DNA from: Kistimonas scapharcae
GTDB taxonomy: Bacteria > Pseudomonadota > Gammaproteobacteria > Pseudomonadales > Endozoicomonadaceae
NCBI RefSeq assembly: GCF_039540975.1
Contig: NZ_BAABFL010000398.1
Location: 1 to 13,647 of the forward strand
Length of the DNA: 13,647 bases
Reading direction: 5' to 3'
The notes beneath the pieces were generated by a model, which had not been told where the DNA came from, searched no databases, and worked only from the letters and a program-made list of their open reading frames with translations. Numbering within the stretch: the stretch's first letter is position 1; each line of letters starts with the position of its first letter. The translations under genes were made by a program, and so were the position numbers. Of this stretch, positions 1-6,211 are shown in pieces.

Positions 1-63
1 CTAAAGCGAAACTTTGTCAGTGTCGTAGCTCTGGCTTGTGCTTTTGTCTGGTTACCAATGTGA
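1..63 (+). pseudogene. Possible detached export signal of the ART-like gene
   Basis: Reading frame 1 is open from the left edge to a TGA at 61-63 and reads LKRNFVSVVALACAFVWLPM. Two basic residues followed by a hydrophobic run look like the N-terminal signal of an exported protein. The downstream ART-like frame (frame 2) has a stop at 26-28 and no ATG for its first 107 codons. Removing one T from the TTTT run at 42-45 would join the two as ...VALACALSGYQCETSTAP. I infer that this is the real 5' part of that gene, separated by a one-base insertion or a sequencing error. The true start lies outside the window, so this remains tentative. Confidence 0.35.
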
Positions 64-1441
64 AACGTCAACAGCTCCTAGAATACCAAGGCGAACTATA
101 AACGATAGAGATGTTGTTCCTGAACCTGCTAGACGGAGAGTTCAGCAGCCAAGAATCAATCAAGATGTAGGTGTTGATAATCGAAGATTGACACGACAAG
201 TGAGAACAGAACACGTAATCGGAAATACTGGTAATAGGCAATTAAATCTTGAAAACTTTGAGCAGAAACTTGGCCATTATTATATAAGAATCCCTGATAG
301 GAAAAGATTGGAAGTTTTAACAAATAATAATCTTGATCTATTGCATAATGAGCACTTTATGAATGCTGTGGTTCTTTATCTGGCTTGTCAGAGAGTGACA
401 TCAGGTTTTCCTGATGACTTATGTTATAAGGCTATTTTGAGAGGACTACTGGATGGCGAAAAGCTTGAGGCTGTAAAGCGAGGAGAGAGCTTGAATAATG
501 CTTTCATCCCATTAGGTTTTTACGCTGCTGGGCTACGTGAAAAAGTTAACACTTTAGATGATGATACACCTATTGATTCCTTGCCAGTTAGTGAGGATTT
601 TTCCTGGAGAGTTGATGACCACAATAATAGCATTCCAAACGCAATGTGTACGGGAGATTCACAGGCTGCTGATACTTCACTTCTGTCAATACGTTCAAAT
701 GTTGCCATTAATCCATTGAGATATATGTTTAGCCATCTTGATGATGAGGTTGTTGATGTGATTGGCAGAGTAATAGATAAAGAGTGTTTAGCTATTCATG
801 GAATGATATATCAAGAGTTATTTAATAAAGATGGAAATCAGGCCAATATATTCTTGGCAAGTAGAATGGCTGTTCGTGCTGAAGTAACAAAGGGAAAAGT
901 GTATAAATTATATGATCCTAATGAATATGATCTGTCTATAGAAGAGATCAAGGAGATATTTGAGAATTACGATTTTGAAACGGAACAGATTGCAAGAGAG
1001 TTTATTCTCAATCACGCTGGTGGGGCTGTTATACCCGAAGGTAACAGACTTTTTTATCGCGGAGGAGGTCCCCACGAAGCTAATAGAAAGAAAGTGAATC
1101 TACTGGATTTAAATGCTCCTTTTGATCTTGAAACCGTGAATCAAGGACGCATCACCTATGGAACAGGTCTTTATTTAACACAAGTGCATCGTGAGGTCAG
1201 TTATTACTGTGATTTGGCCAATAATAATGGTGAAGGGCCAATAATGGTTTGTGAAGTTAAAGTCAAACCTAATACTGTCGTACTTGATTTTTCAAGTGAA
1301 AGAGAGGGAACTTTTGCGAAATATTTGAAAGATTATTATCCTGACCGAAAAACAGAGATAATAAATAAGTTTAAGAATGGAGACTGTAGTTTTCATGGTG
1401 CTATTTTTGTATGGACTTCTCCTAATGCTGAAGGGATATAG
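38..1441 (+). CDS. ADP-ribosyltransferase/PARP-like toxin or effector, main part, cut by an in-frame TAG
   Basis: No named gene is recognised. The protein of up to 467 residues begins with an Arg/Pro-rich, probably disordered stretch (about 12-56), followed by a helical middle region (about 70-330). The last 130 residues resemble an ART fold. LFYRGGG (338-344) fits the first strand with its NAD-contacting Arg341. YGTGLYLT (374-381) followed by Tyr389/Tyr390 fits the PARP-type 'GxGxYfa...A..Y' block. A strand around 401-418 follows. The frame ends at a TAG (1439-1441), but the same frame continues with DYTTIRDSDVIESVK, which resembles the final PARP strand (EYxVxDxxQI). GTG at 38 is only the first possible start; it has no ribosome site, and the first Met is residue 108. 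AT-rich composition and AGA/AGG-rich arginine codons suggest transfer. It is probably a decayed or conditionally expressed secreted toxin. The ART call is motif-based and moderately sure; the substrate is unknown. Confidence 0.5.
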   Translation: MLLSGYQCETSTAPRIPRRTINDRDVVPEPARRRVQQPRINQDVGVDNRRLTRQVRTEHVIGNTGNRQLNLENFEQKLGHYYIRIPDRKRLEVLTNNNLDLLHNEHFMNAVVLYLACQRVTSGFPDDLCYKAILRGLLDGEKLEAVKRGESLNNAFIPLGFYAAGLREKVNTLDDDTPIDSLPVSEDFSWRVDDHNNSIPNAMCTGDSQAADTSLLSIRSNVAINPLRYMFSHLDDEVVDVIGRVIDKECLAIHGMIYQELFNKDGNQANIFLASRMAVRAEVTKGKVYKLYDPNEYDLSIEEIKEIFENYDFETEQIAREFILNHAGGAVIPEGNRLFYRGGGPHEANRKKVNLLDLNAPFDLETVNQGRITYGTGLYLTQVHREVSYYCDLANNNGEGPIMVCEVKVKPNTVVLDFSSEREGTFAKYLKDYYPDRKTEIINKFKNGDCSFHGAIFVWTSPNAEGI

Positions 1442-1489
1442 GATTATACTACGATCAGAGACTCAGATGTTATTGAGTCAGTTAAAGTA

Positions 1490-1861
1490 ATGAATCAATA
1501 TGTAGAGACAAAAGTTAATATCCCTATCACGGAACAGGAAAAAGATCGAGCAAGACTAAGAGAGAAAAAATATGTTGGAAATATTCCTGAGCACTCTCAA
1601 CGTTTGAAGGCTCGGATGCATTTTTCTAATGGAGAAACTAGGGAGGTTGATATTTATGAAACGAAGGTTGCGCTTGTCGATGAGAGACGCAGATTGAGGC
1701 GTAGAGATTATGAATACAAATATTATGTTATGCATAATGAGGAAGAAAGAACAGTTTTGAGAGTGAAGCCTGCTGCTACTTATTATGATAGTCCGAATAG
1801 GCCTACTAGAGAATTCACTGATTTTTATCCAGTCCTAAAAAGAGAGCCAAGGGTAAATTAA
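1490..1861 (+). CDS. C-terminal part of the interrupted ART-like protein (charged tail)
   Basis: This 123-codon segment is in the same frame as the ART-like gene, and no stop lies between the TAG at 1439-1441 and the ATG at 1490. The 16 codons before the ATG look like the last ART strand. There is no convincing ribosome-binding site before the ATG (gttaaagta). I therefore read it as the tail of one gene of about 606 codons rather than a separate gene. The segment is strongly charged, with an Arg-rich stretch (ERRRLRRRDYEYKYY, about residues 65-79) and many Lys/Glu, and has no membrane helix. An independent small protein, for instance an immunity partner, cannot be excluded but is less likely. 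No family is recognised. Confidence 0.45.
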   Translation: MNQYVETKVNIPITEQEKDRARLREKKYVGNIPEHSQRLKARMHFSNGETREVDIYETKVALVDERRRLRRRDYEYKYYVMHNEEERTVLRVKPAATYYDSPNRPTREFTDFYPVLKREPRVN

Positions 1862-1870
1862 GCATATATA

Positions 1871-1903
1871 AAAGAACCCTCAAATTTACAGAGGGTCTTT
1901 TAT
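1871..1903. terminator. Two-way intrinsic terminator between the ART-like gene and def
   Basis: ACCCTC (1876-1881) pairs with GAGGGT (1891-1896) around a 9-base loop. A-rich sequence lies on the left and CTTTTAT on the right, so a U-tract follows the stem on either strand. It sits 10 bases past the ART-like stop and about 30 bases past the def stop, so it probably ends both convergent transcripts. Confidence 0.65.
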
Positions 1904-1931
1904 ATAAATAAAAAGCGTTTCTATATTTTTC

Positions 1932-2441
1932 TTATTTTTCCATTAAGCGATGCTGTTTTTCCAGCTTCTTACGAATTCGCTCACGCTTGAGCTTGGAGAG
2001 GTAATCCACAAACAGCTTGCCGTCCAGGTGGTCAGTTTCATGCTGTACGCAGACCGCCATCAGGCCTTCACACTCTACCTCGAAAGGTTCACCGTTTCGG
2101 TCCAGGGCCTTAACGCGCACTTTGGCAGGACGATCCAGGCTTTCATAAAAACCGGGTACTGACAGGCAACCTTCACCGTATTCTGTCACTTCATCCGTCA
2201 GAGGGGTGATTTCCGGATTAATGAACACCATGGGGTCGCTTTTGTCTTCCGACAGGTCCATGACGAAGATACGCTTCTGGACGTTGACCTGGGTGGCTGC
2301 CAGGCCCACACCCTTGCTTTCGTACATGGTGTCGAACATATCGTCGATGAAGGTACGCAGTGCATCATCCACGGTCTCGACAGGGACGCCAACTTCACGG
2401 AGACGCTCATCGGGGTATTCAAGAATCGTCAATATAGCCAT
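1932..2441 (-). CDS. def: Peptide deformylase
   Basis: This metalloenzyme removes the formyl group from the N-terminal methionine of new proteins at the ribosome exit. All three signature motifs are present in a full-length 169-residue protein: GVGLAATQ (44-51), EGCLS (90-94) and QHETDH (133-138). The expected metal ligands are Cys92, His134 and His138, and the catalytic residue is Glu135. The start ATG (complement of 2439-2441) gives the usual N-terminus (MAILTILEYPDERLR). In most gammaproteobacteria fmt and rsmB follow def directly. Here the gene is followed by a terminator and the AT-rich ART-like island, so def appears to be transcribed alone. It is divergent from the LysM gene, as in Pseudomonas. 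The call is secure. Confidence 0.97.
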   Translation of the reverse strand: MAILTILEYPDERLREVGVPVETVDDALRTFIDDMFDTMYESKGVGLAATQVNVQKRIFVMDLSEDKSDPMVFINPEITPLTDEVTEYGEGCLSVPGFYESLDRPAKVRVKALDRNGEPFEVECEGLMAVCVQHETDHLDGKLFVDYLSKLKRERIRKKLEKQHRLMEK

Positions 2442-2513
2442 AAATTATGCCGTTCCATTCTTCTATAACATTGCGTGCATTGCCCACACCGGAACGCACA
2501 TCGTTTAGCGTTT

Positions 2514-2542
2514 ATTGTAAATTTCCCCCGTTACCGACACAA
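2514..2542 (-). promoter_or_regulatory. Candidate sigma70 promoter for def
   Basis: On the minus strand TTGTGT (complement of 2537-2542) and TACAAT (complement of 2514-2519) are separated by 17 bases. The -10 box matches 5 of 6 consensus positions and the -35 box 3 of 6. It would start transcription about 65 bases before the def ATG. Confidence 0.45.
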
Positions 2543-2668
2543 ATTAGCATTTTCAATACAACTAATAATGACTGTCACTGACACGGCTGTTGGTTTGTCT
2601 AACCATTCAGTCGATTTGCGACGGCTGTCACGCTAGCTCAGGTTGGCTGGCCTGGTGCCGAAAAACGT

Positions 2669-2677
2669 TGGTATCAT
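2669..2677 (+). promoter_or_regulatory. Candidate extended -10 promoter for the LysM gene
   Basis: TGGTATCAT is a TG-N extended -10 element (5 of 6 in the hexamer), ending 47 bases before the LysM start. No good -35 lies at 16-18 bases, which extended -10 promoters can tolerate. The rest of the 283-base gap between def and this gene contains the def promoter and a small inverted repeat (TGTCA-C-TGACA at 2573-2583). No gene is visible in it. Confidence 0.3.
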
Positions 2678-2724
2678 TGTTGGAAAACAGGCAGAGGCCT
2701 GACCGGCAGAGCTGAGACATAACA

Positions 2725-3774
2725 ATGAAAAAACTGTTACTGGGATGTGTGCTGTGGAGTCTTTCCATGATCGCCTGGGGGGAAACGTCTGATGAGATGT
2801 TCCGGGACGATCGGCCCGAGAGCTATACCGTGGTGCCCGGTGACACACTCTGGGAAATCTCCGGCCGCTTCCTGAAAAGCCCCTGGCGTTGGCCCGAGGT
2901 CTGGGATATGAACAGCCAGATCAGCAACCCGCACCTGATCTATCCCGGTGATGTCATTAACCTGGTCTATATCGATGGAAAACCGCATCTGACCGTCAGT
3001 CGTAACGGTCAGTCCGCCACGGGTGATGGTCGCACAATCAAGTTAGTACCTAAAATCCGCAAGCAACGTTTGGCGGATGCCATCCCCACCATTCCCCTGG
3101 ATGCGATCAGCGGGTTTCTCAGTAATAGCCGGATTGTCAGTGCGCCAGAAACGTTGACGAATGCGCCTTATGTTGTCAGTGGCAAGTCCGATAATCTCAT
3201 CAGTGCCGGTGGGGATACCATTTATGCCCGGGGTATACTGGAAGACAAAATCACCAGTTATGGTGTCTACCGTAAACAGCAGGTGATTGTCGACAATGAG
3301 ACCAATGAGGCTCTGGGCATTATGGCGCTGGGCGTTGGCTCAGCAACGCTTAAGCAGGCACATGGCGATCTGCTGACGCTGGAAGTCACCCAGGCTTCAG
3401 AAGAAATTCGCGGTGGTGACCGTCTGCTGGTATCCGAAGAACGGGGACTTGCCTCTTCTTTCATGCCCAGCGCGCCTGAGGATCGTGAAATGCGTGCCAG
3501 AATTCTTCACGTGATCAGTGGCGTTAACCAGATTGGGCGCTTCAATAATGTGATTATTAATAAGGGTAATAGAGACAACCTGAAAGCCGGTTATGTCATG
3601 GCCATTTATAAGGATATCGAGGTGCGGGACCGGTTTGCTGATGAAGTCATTACCTTACCCCCGGAACGCGTGGGTTTGCTGATGGTTTATCGAACTTTTG
3701 AGAAGGTCAGTTATGGCGTTGTACTGAAAGCCAGCCAGCCATTACGTGTGGGTAACCTGCTGAAAGCACCCTGA
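2725..3774 (+). CDS. Exported LysM-domain protein (PA0020-like)
   Basis: This is a 349-residue envelope protein with a signal peptide (KK then a hydrophobic run, cleavage probably near AWG-E at 19-20). A single LysM domain lies at about 33-82, including YTVVPGDTLWEIS, the WRWPEVW stretch, NPHLIYPGD and the closing hydrophobic strand. LysM domains bind peptidoglycan glycan chains, so the protein probably acts in the periplasm. The remaining 260 residues are beta-rich without a recognised catalytic motif. The position between def and dprA is that of the conserved LysM protein in Pseudomonas and relatives, whose precise role is not well established. Cys8 in LLGC lies too near the N-terminus to be a lipobox. 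The start is preceded by GAGCTGAGACATAAC, a weak ribosome site. Confidence 0.88.
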   Translation: MKKLLLGCVLWSLSMIAWGETSDEMFRDDRPESYTVVPGDTLWEISGRFLKSPWRWPEVWDMNSQISNPHLIYPGDVINLVYIDGKPHLTVSRNGQSATGDGRTIKLVPKIRKQRLADAIPTIPLDAISGFLSNSRIVSAPETLTNAPYVVSGKSDNLISAGGDTIYARGILEDKITSYGVYRKQQVIVDNETNEALGIMALGVGSATLKQAHGDLLTLEVTQASEEIRGGDRLLVSEERGLASSFMPSAPEDREMRARILHVISGVNQIGRFNNVIINKGNRDNLKAGYVMAIYKDIEVRDRFADEVITLPPERVGLLMVYRTFEKVSYGVVLKASQPLRVGNLLKAP

Positions 3775-3859
3775 ACGCTTTCTTGATCTATCCTGATTTC
3801 CCATTGCCAACAATAATGCCATCCCTGCGCTGTCAGGGGTGGGGAAACAGGATGTCATT

Positions 3860-5008
3860 ATGTCCGCTTCATGTGATACACACTGGGACCAGCTGGAGCC
3901 CTGGCTGCGGCTGTTTCATCTCCCGGGGCTTGGGCTGAAACGTTTTCAGTTTTTGCTGGAGCATATTGGTAGCCCGGAAAAGGTGCTGTCCCTGTCACTG
4001 AAAGGCCTTCTGGAGATAATGCCGAAATCGCTGGCTATGAATATCGCTTCCAGCGGTAAGTCAGCAGTGGTACAGGAGAGTCTGGCAGCTACCAGGCAAT
4101 GGCTGTCAGGGTCCAATCACCACATTATCTGCAGAGATTCCAGTGGGTATCCTTCGTCACTGGCGACTATTGCTGACCCGCCCCCCTTACTGTTTGCCCT
4201 GGGGAATCCGGAGCACCTTCTTTCTCCGCAGATTGCCGTTGTTGGTACCCGTTCTCCGACCCCCCAGGGCAAGCATCATGCTTTTCAGTTGTCAGAAGCG
4301 CTGGTGGCTTGTGGTTTGACTGTAACCAGTGGGCTGGCCATAGGTATAGATGGTGAAGCACATAAGGGGGCGCTATCAGGGAAGGGCGCTACGGTCGCTG
4401 TTGTGGCAACCGGGTTGGATCGGGTTTATCCGGAGAGACACCGGTCACTGGCTGAAGTGATTTCCAACCATGGTGTACTGGTGTCGGAATTTCCGCTGGG
4501 GACTTTGCCAAGACCTGGCCATTTTCCCCGTAGAAACCGTATTATCAGTGGTTTGAGTCATGGGGTATTGGTCGTTGAGGCTGATGTTAAAAGTGGTTCC
4601 CTGATTACGGCACGTCTGGCTAATGAGCAGGGACGTGAAGTGTTTGCTGTTCCTGGGCCTATCAATAACCCCTGTACCCGCGGTTGCCATAGTCTGATTC
4701 GCGAAGGCGCCACCCTTGTGGAAGGCGTTGAACATATCCTGCAGGAGTTAACCGGACCTTTGGGTTGCTGGCAGCCGGTAACGTCTGATACGCACGATGA
4801 ATTACCGGAAACAGGCTCAGACAGTGAAAAACAGGTGCTCAATGCCATGGGGTTTGAGGCTTGTCATACCGATGATGTAGTACTGCGAACCGGCCTGTCC
4901 AGCCAGAAGGTTGCCGGTATTTTGCTGGACCTGGAGCTTGCAGGAAAAATTGTCAGTGTGCCTGGTGGTTTCATGCGGATAACCAACCGCCCTGCGCTGG
5001 ACACCTAA
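3860..5008 (+). CDS. dprA: DNA-processing protein DprA
   Basis: DprA binds incoming single-stranded DNA in the cytoplasm and loads RecA during natural transformation. I choose the ATG at 3860 (382 residues) because AGGA stands 7 bases ahead; the GTG 21 bases upstream has no such site. An N-terminal helical SAM-like region covers about 10-75. The Rossmann-type core contains VVGTRSPTPQGK (127-138), SGLAIGID with a following AH (157-168), FPRRNRIISGLS (222-233) and SGSLITA (245-251). A DML1/winged-helix-like C-terminus lies at about 320-375. It sits 85 bases after the LysM gene, with a GC hairpin (CCCTG/CAGGG, 3823-3838) just before the ribosome site. No competence pilus genes are visible here, so natural competence cannot be judged. 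Confidence 0.95.
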   Translation: MSASCDTHWDQLEPWLRLFHLPGLGLKRFQFLLEHIGSPEKVLSLSLKGLLEIMPKSLAMNIASSGKSAVVQESLAATRQWLSGSNHHIICRDSSGYPSSLATIADPPPLLFALGNPEHLLSPQIAVVGTRSPTPQGKHHAFQLSEALVACGLTVTSGLAIGIDGEAHKGALSGKGATVAVVATGLDRVYPERHRSLAEVISNHGVLVSEFPLGTLPRPGHFPRRNRIISGLSHGVLVVEADVKSGSLITARLANEQGREVFAVPGPINNPCTRGCHSLIREGATLVEGVEHILQELTGPLGCWQPVTSDTHDELPETGSDSEKQVLNAMGFEACHTDDVVLRTGLSSQKVAGILLDLELAGKIVSVPGGFMRITNRPALDT

Positions 5009-5022
5009 CGATGGTTACGATA

Positions 5023-5040
5023 CTTTGCGTCCTCGCAAAG
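5023..5040 (+). promoter_or_regulatory. Perfect 7-bp hairpin in the purE leader
   Basis: CTTTGCG (5023-5029) pairs exactly with CGCAAAG (5034-5040) around a TCCT tetraloop. No T-run follows, so it is not a normal intrinsic terminator. It lies 14 bases after dprA and 40 bases before the preferred purE start. It could be an mRNA processing or stability element, or a protein-binding palindrome. Confidence 0.5.
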
Positions 5041-5080
5041 AATAATCATGCTTTTACGCCCTGTTAGAAGAGTGCCTGTA

Positions 5081-5587
5081 ATGAGCAAGCCTTTTGTTGC
5101 GATTCTCATGGGATCCGACGCTGACCTGCCTGAGGTTGAGGCGGCCATTGATGTCCTGAGAACGCTCAATGTGCACTGTGAAGTGCGTGTGCATTCTGCT
5201 CACCGAACCCCTGATGCCACCCACCGTTATGTTAAGGACGCCGACTTTCGTGGTTGTGCTGCGTTCATCTGCTGTGCTGGTATGGCAGCACATCTGGCTG
5301 GGGTTGTCGCTTCTCTGACCATCAAACCGGTGATTGGTGTACCCATCGATACCGGCCCGCTGGATGGTCTGGATGCCCTGCTCTCTACTGCACAGATGCC
5401 GGGTGGTATACCGGTCGCTACCGTCGCCATTGGCGAGGCGGGCGCCCAGAACGCCGCTTACCTGGCCTGCCAGATCATTGCCCTTGGTGATGCCGATCTG
5501 GCCGAACGCCTGAAAGCTGATCGCCGTGCCAGTGCGGAAGATGTACTGGCACGTAATGCCATCCTCCAGAAAAAGCTGGGTGCTTAA
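5081..5587 (+). CDS. purE: N5-carboxyaminoimidazole ribonucleotide mutase, PurE type
   Basis: PurE acts in de novo purine synthesis, giving CAIR from N5-CAIR made by PurK. The 168-residue protein has the expected motifs: AILMGSDAD (7-15), SAHRTP (39-44), CAGMAAHLAGV (65-75) and QMPGGIPVATVAIG near 105-118. The ATG at 5081 aligns with other PurE N-termini and has AGAAGAG 8 bases ahead. An in-frame ATG at 5048 would add 11 basic residues (MLLRPVRRVPV) and is less likely. The stop overlaps the tsaC start (TAATG), so the two are probably translated together. purK is not beside it, unlike in Vibrio and Pseudomonas. The motif GMAAHLAG replaces GGAAHLPG of E. coli; it still belongs to the class I pattern rather than the animal type. 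Confidence 0.93.
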   Translation: MSKPFVAILMGSDADLPEVEAAIDVLRTLNVHCEVRVHSAHRTPDATHRYVKDADFRGCAAFICCAGMAAHLAGVVASLTIKPVIGVPIDTGPLDGLDALLSTAQMPGGIPVATVAIGEAGAQNAAYLACQIIALGDADLAERLKADRRASAEDVLARNAILQKKLGA

Positions 5588-6138
5588 TGACTCAAAACCT
5601 GACAGAAACGACCCGGGTGCTGAAATCGGGAGGCGTGATCGCTTATCCGACCGAAGCGGTATGGGGATTGGGGTGTGATCCCTGGAACGAGGCGGCGGTT
5701 AACCGCATTCTTGCCATCAAGCTGCGGCCTGTCAGCAAGGGGTTGATTCTTGTGGCATCCTGCCCGGAACAGATTGCCCCGCTGCTGGAAACCCTGAGCG
5801 ATGATCTCTCGACCAAAATGCTGGCCATGCAGTCACAGCCGTTGACCTGGCTGGTGCCCGATGAAGGCAACTGGATTCCTGCCTGGATCAAGGGGGATTT
5901 TGACAGCGTAGCCATCAGGATGACTCAACATCCGCTGGTGGTCGATCTGTGTAATGCCTTTGGCAAGCCGATGGTTTCAACGTCAGCCAACCGTGCCGGG
6001 GAGCCGCCCATGGTGACACGGGAAGAGGTGGTTGCCACGTTTGACCAGGAAGTTGACTGGATCACCGATGGTTTCACCGGTGATGCGTCGTCACCTTCGA
6101 GCATTCGTGATCTGGTGACGGATCAGGTCTTTCGTTAA
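5587..6138 (+). CDS. tsaC: Threonylcarbamoyl-AMP synthase TsaC
   Basis: TsaC (YrdC/RimN) makes threonylcarbamoyl-AMP from threonine, bicarbonate and ATP. This is the first step of the t6A37 modification of ANN-decoding tRNAs, in the cytoplasm. The 183-residue length is typical of the short TsaC form without the Sua5 domain. Motifs seen are YPTEAVWGLGCDP (20-32), KLRPVSKGLIL (45-55), SVAIRM (about 107-112), STSANRAGEPP (131-141) and SSIRDL (171-176). These form the nucleotide/threonine pocket of the family. The ATG overlaps the purE stop by one base with no strong ribosome site of its own, suggesting translational coupling. A 73-base gap with a long hairpin separates it from hemF. Confidence 0.95.
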   Translation: MTQNLTETTRVLKSGGVIAYPTEAVWGLGCDPWNEAAVNRILAIKLRPVSKGLILVASCPEQIAPLLETLSDDLSTKMLAMQSQPLTWLVPDEGNWIPAWIKGDFDSVAIRMTQHPLVVDLCNAFGKPMVSTSANRAGEPPMVTREEVVATFDQEVDWITDGFTGDASSPSSIRDLVTDQVFR

Positions 6139-6148
6139 AAATATTGTT

Positions 6149-6183
6149 GCCGGAAGCTCATTCTGATGAGCGTTGTTTCCGGC
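6149..6183 (+). promoter_or_regulatory. Long hairpin in the tsaC-hemF gap
   Basis: GCCGGAAGCTCAT (6149-6161) pairs with ATGAGC (6166-6171) plus TTCCGGC (6177-6183). The stem is 13 bp with a TCTG loop and a 5-base bulge (GTTGT) on the 3' side. No U-tract follows. It ends 28 bases before the hemF ATG and could act as a leader or processing element, or as a weak terminator. Confidence 0.5.
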
Positions 6184-6211
6184 GGATGATCCACTGATCG
6201 GAATTTCGCTT

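Noticed and set aside
1490..1861. Independent immunity or antitoxin gene downstream of the toxin
   Set aside because: It is in the same frame with no stop between, lacks a ribosome site, and the 16 codons before its ATG look like the end of the ART fold, so a continuation is simpler. Kept only as an alternative.
2725..2784. Lipoprotein signal (LLGC) in the LysM protein
   Set aside because: Cys8 is too close to the N-terminus for a lipobox after a full hydrophobic region; an ordinary signal peptide fits better.
3823..3838. Terminator CCCTG/CAGGG before dprA
   Set aside because: Only a 5-bp stem, no T-run, and directly adjacent to the dprA ribosome site. At most a weak leader structure.
5023..5040. 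PurR operator upstream of purE
   Set aside because: The half-sites TTTGCG and CGCAAA are in everted order with a 4-base gap, whereas the PurR box is CGCAAA-CGTTTGCG-like. Reported as a hairpin only.
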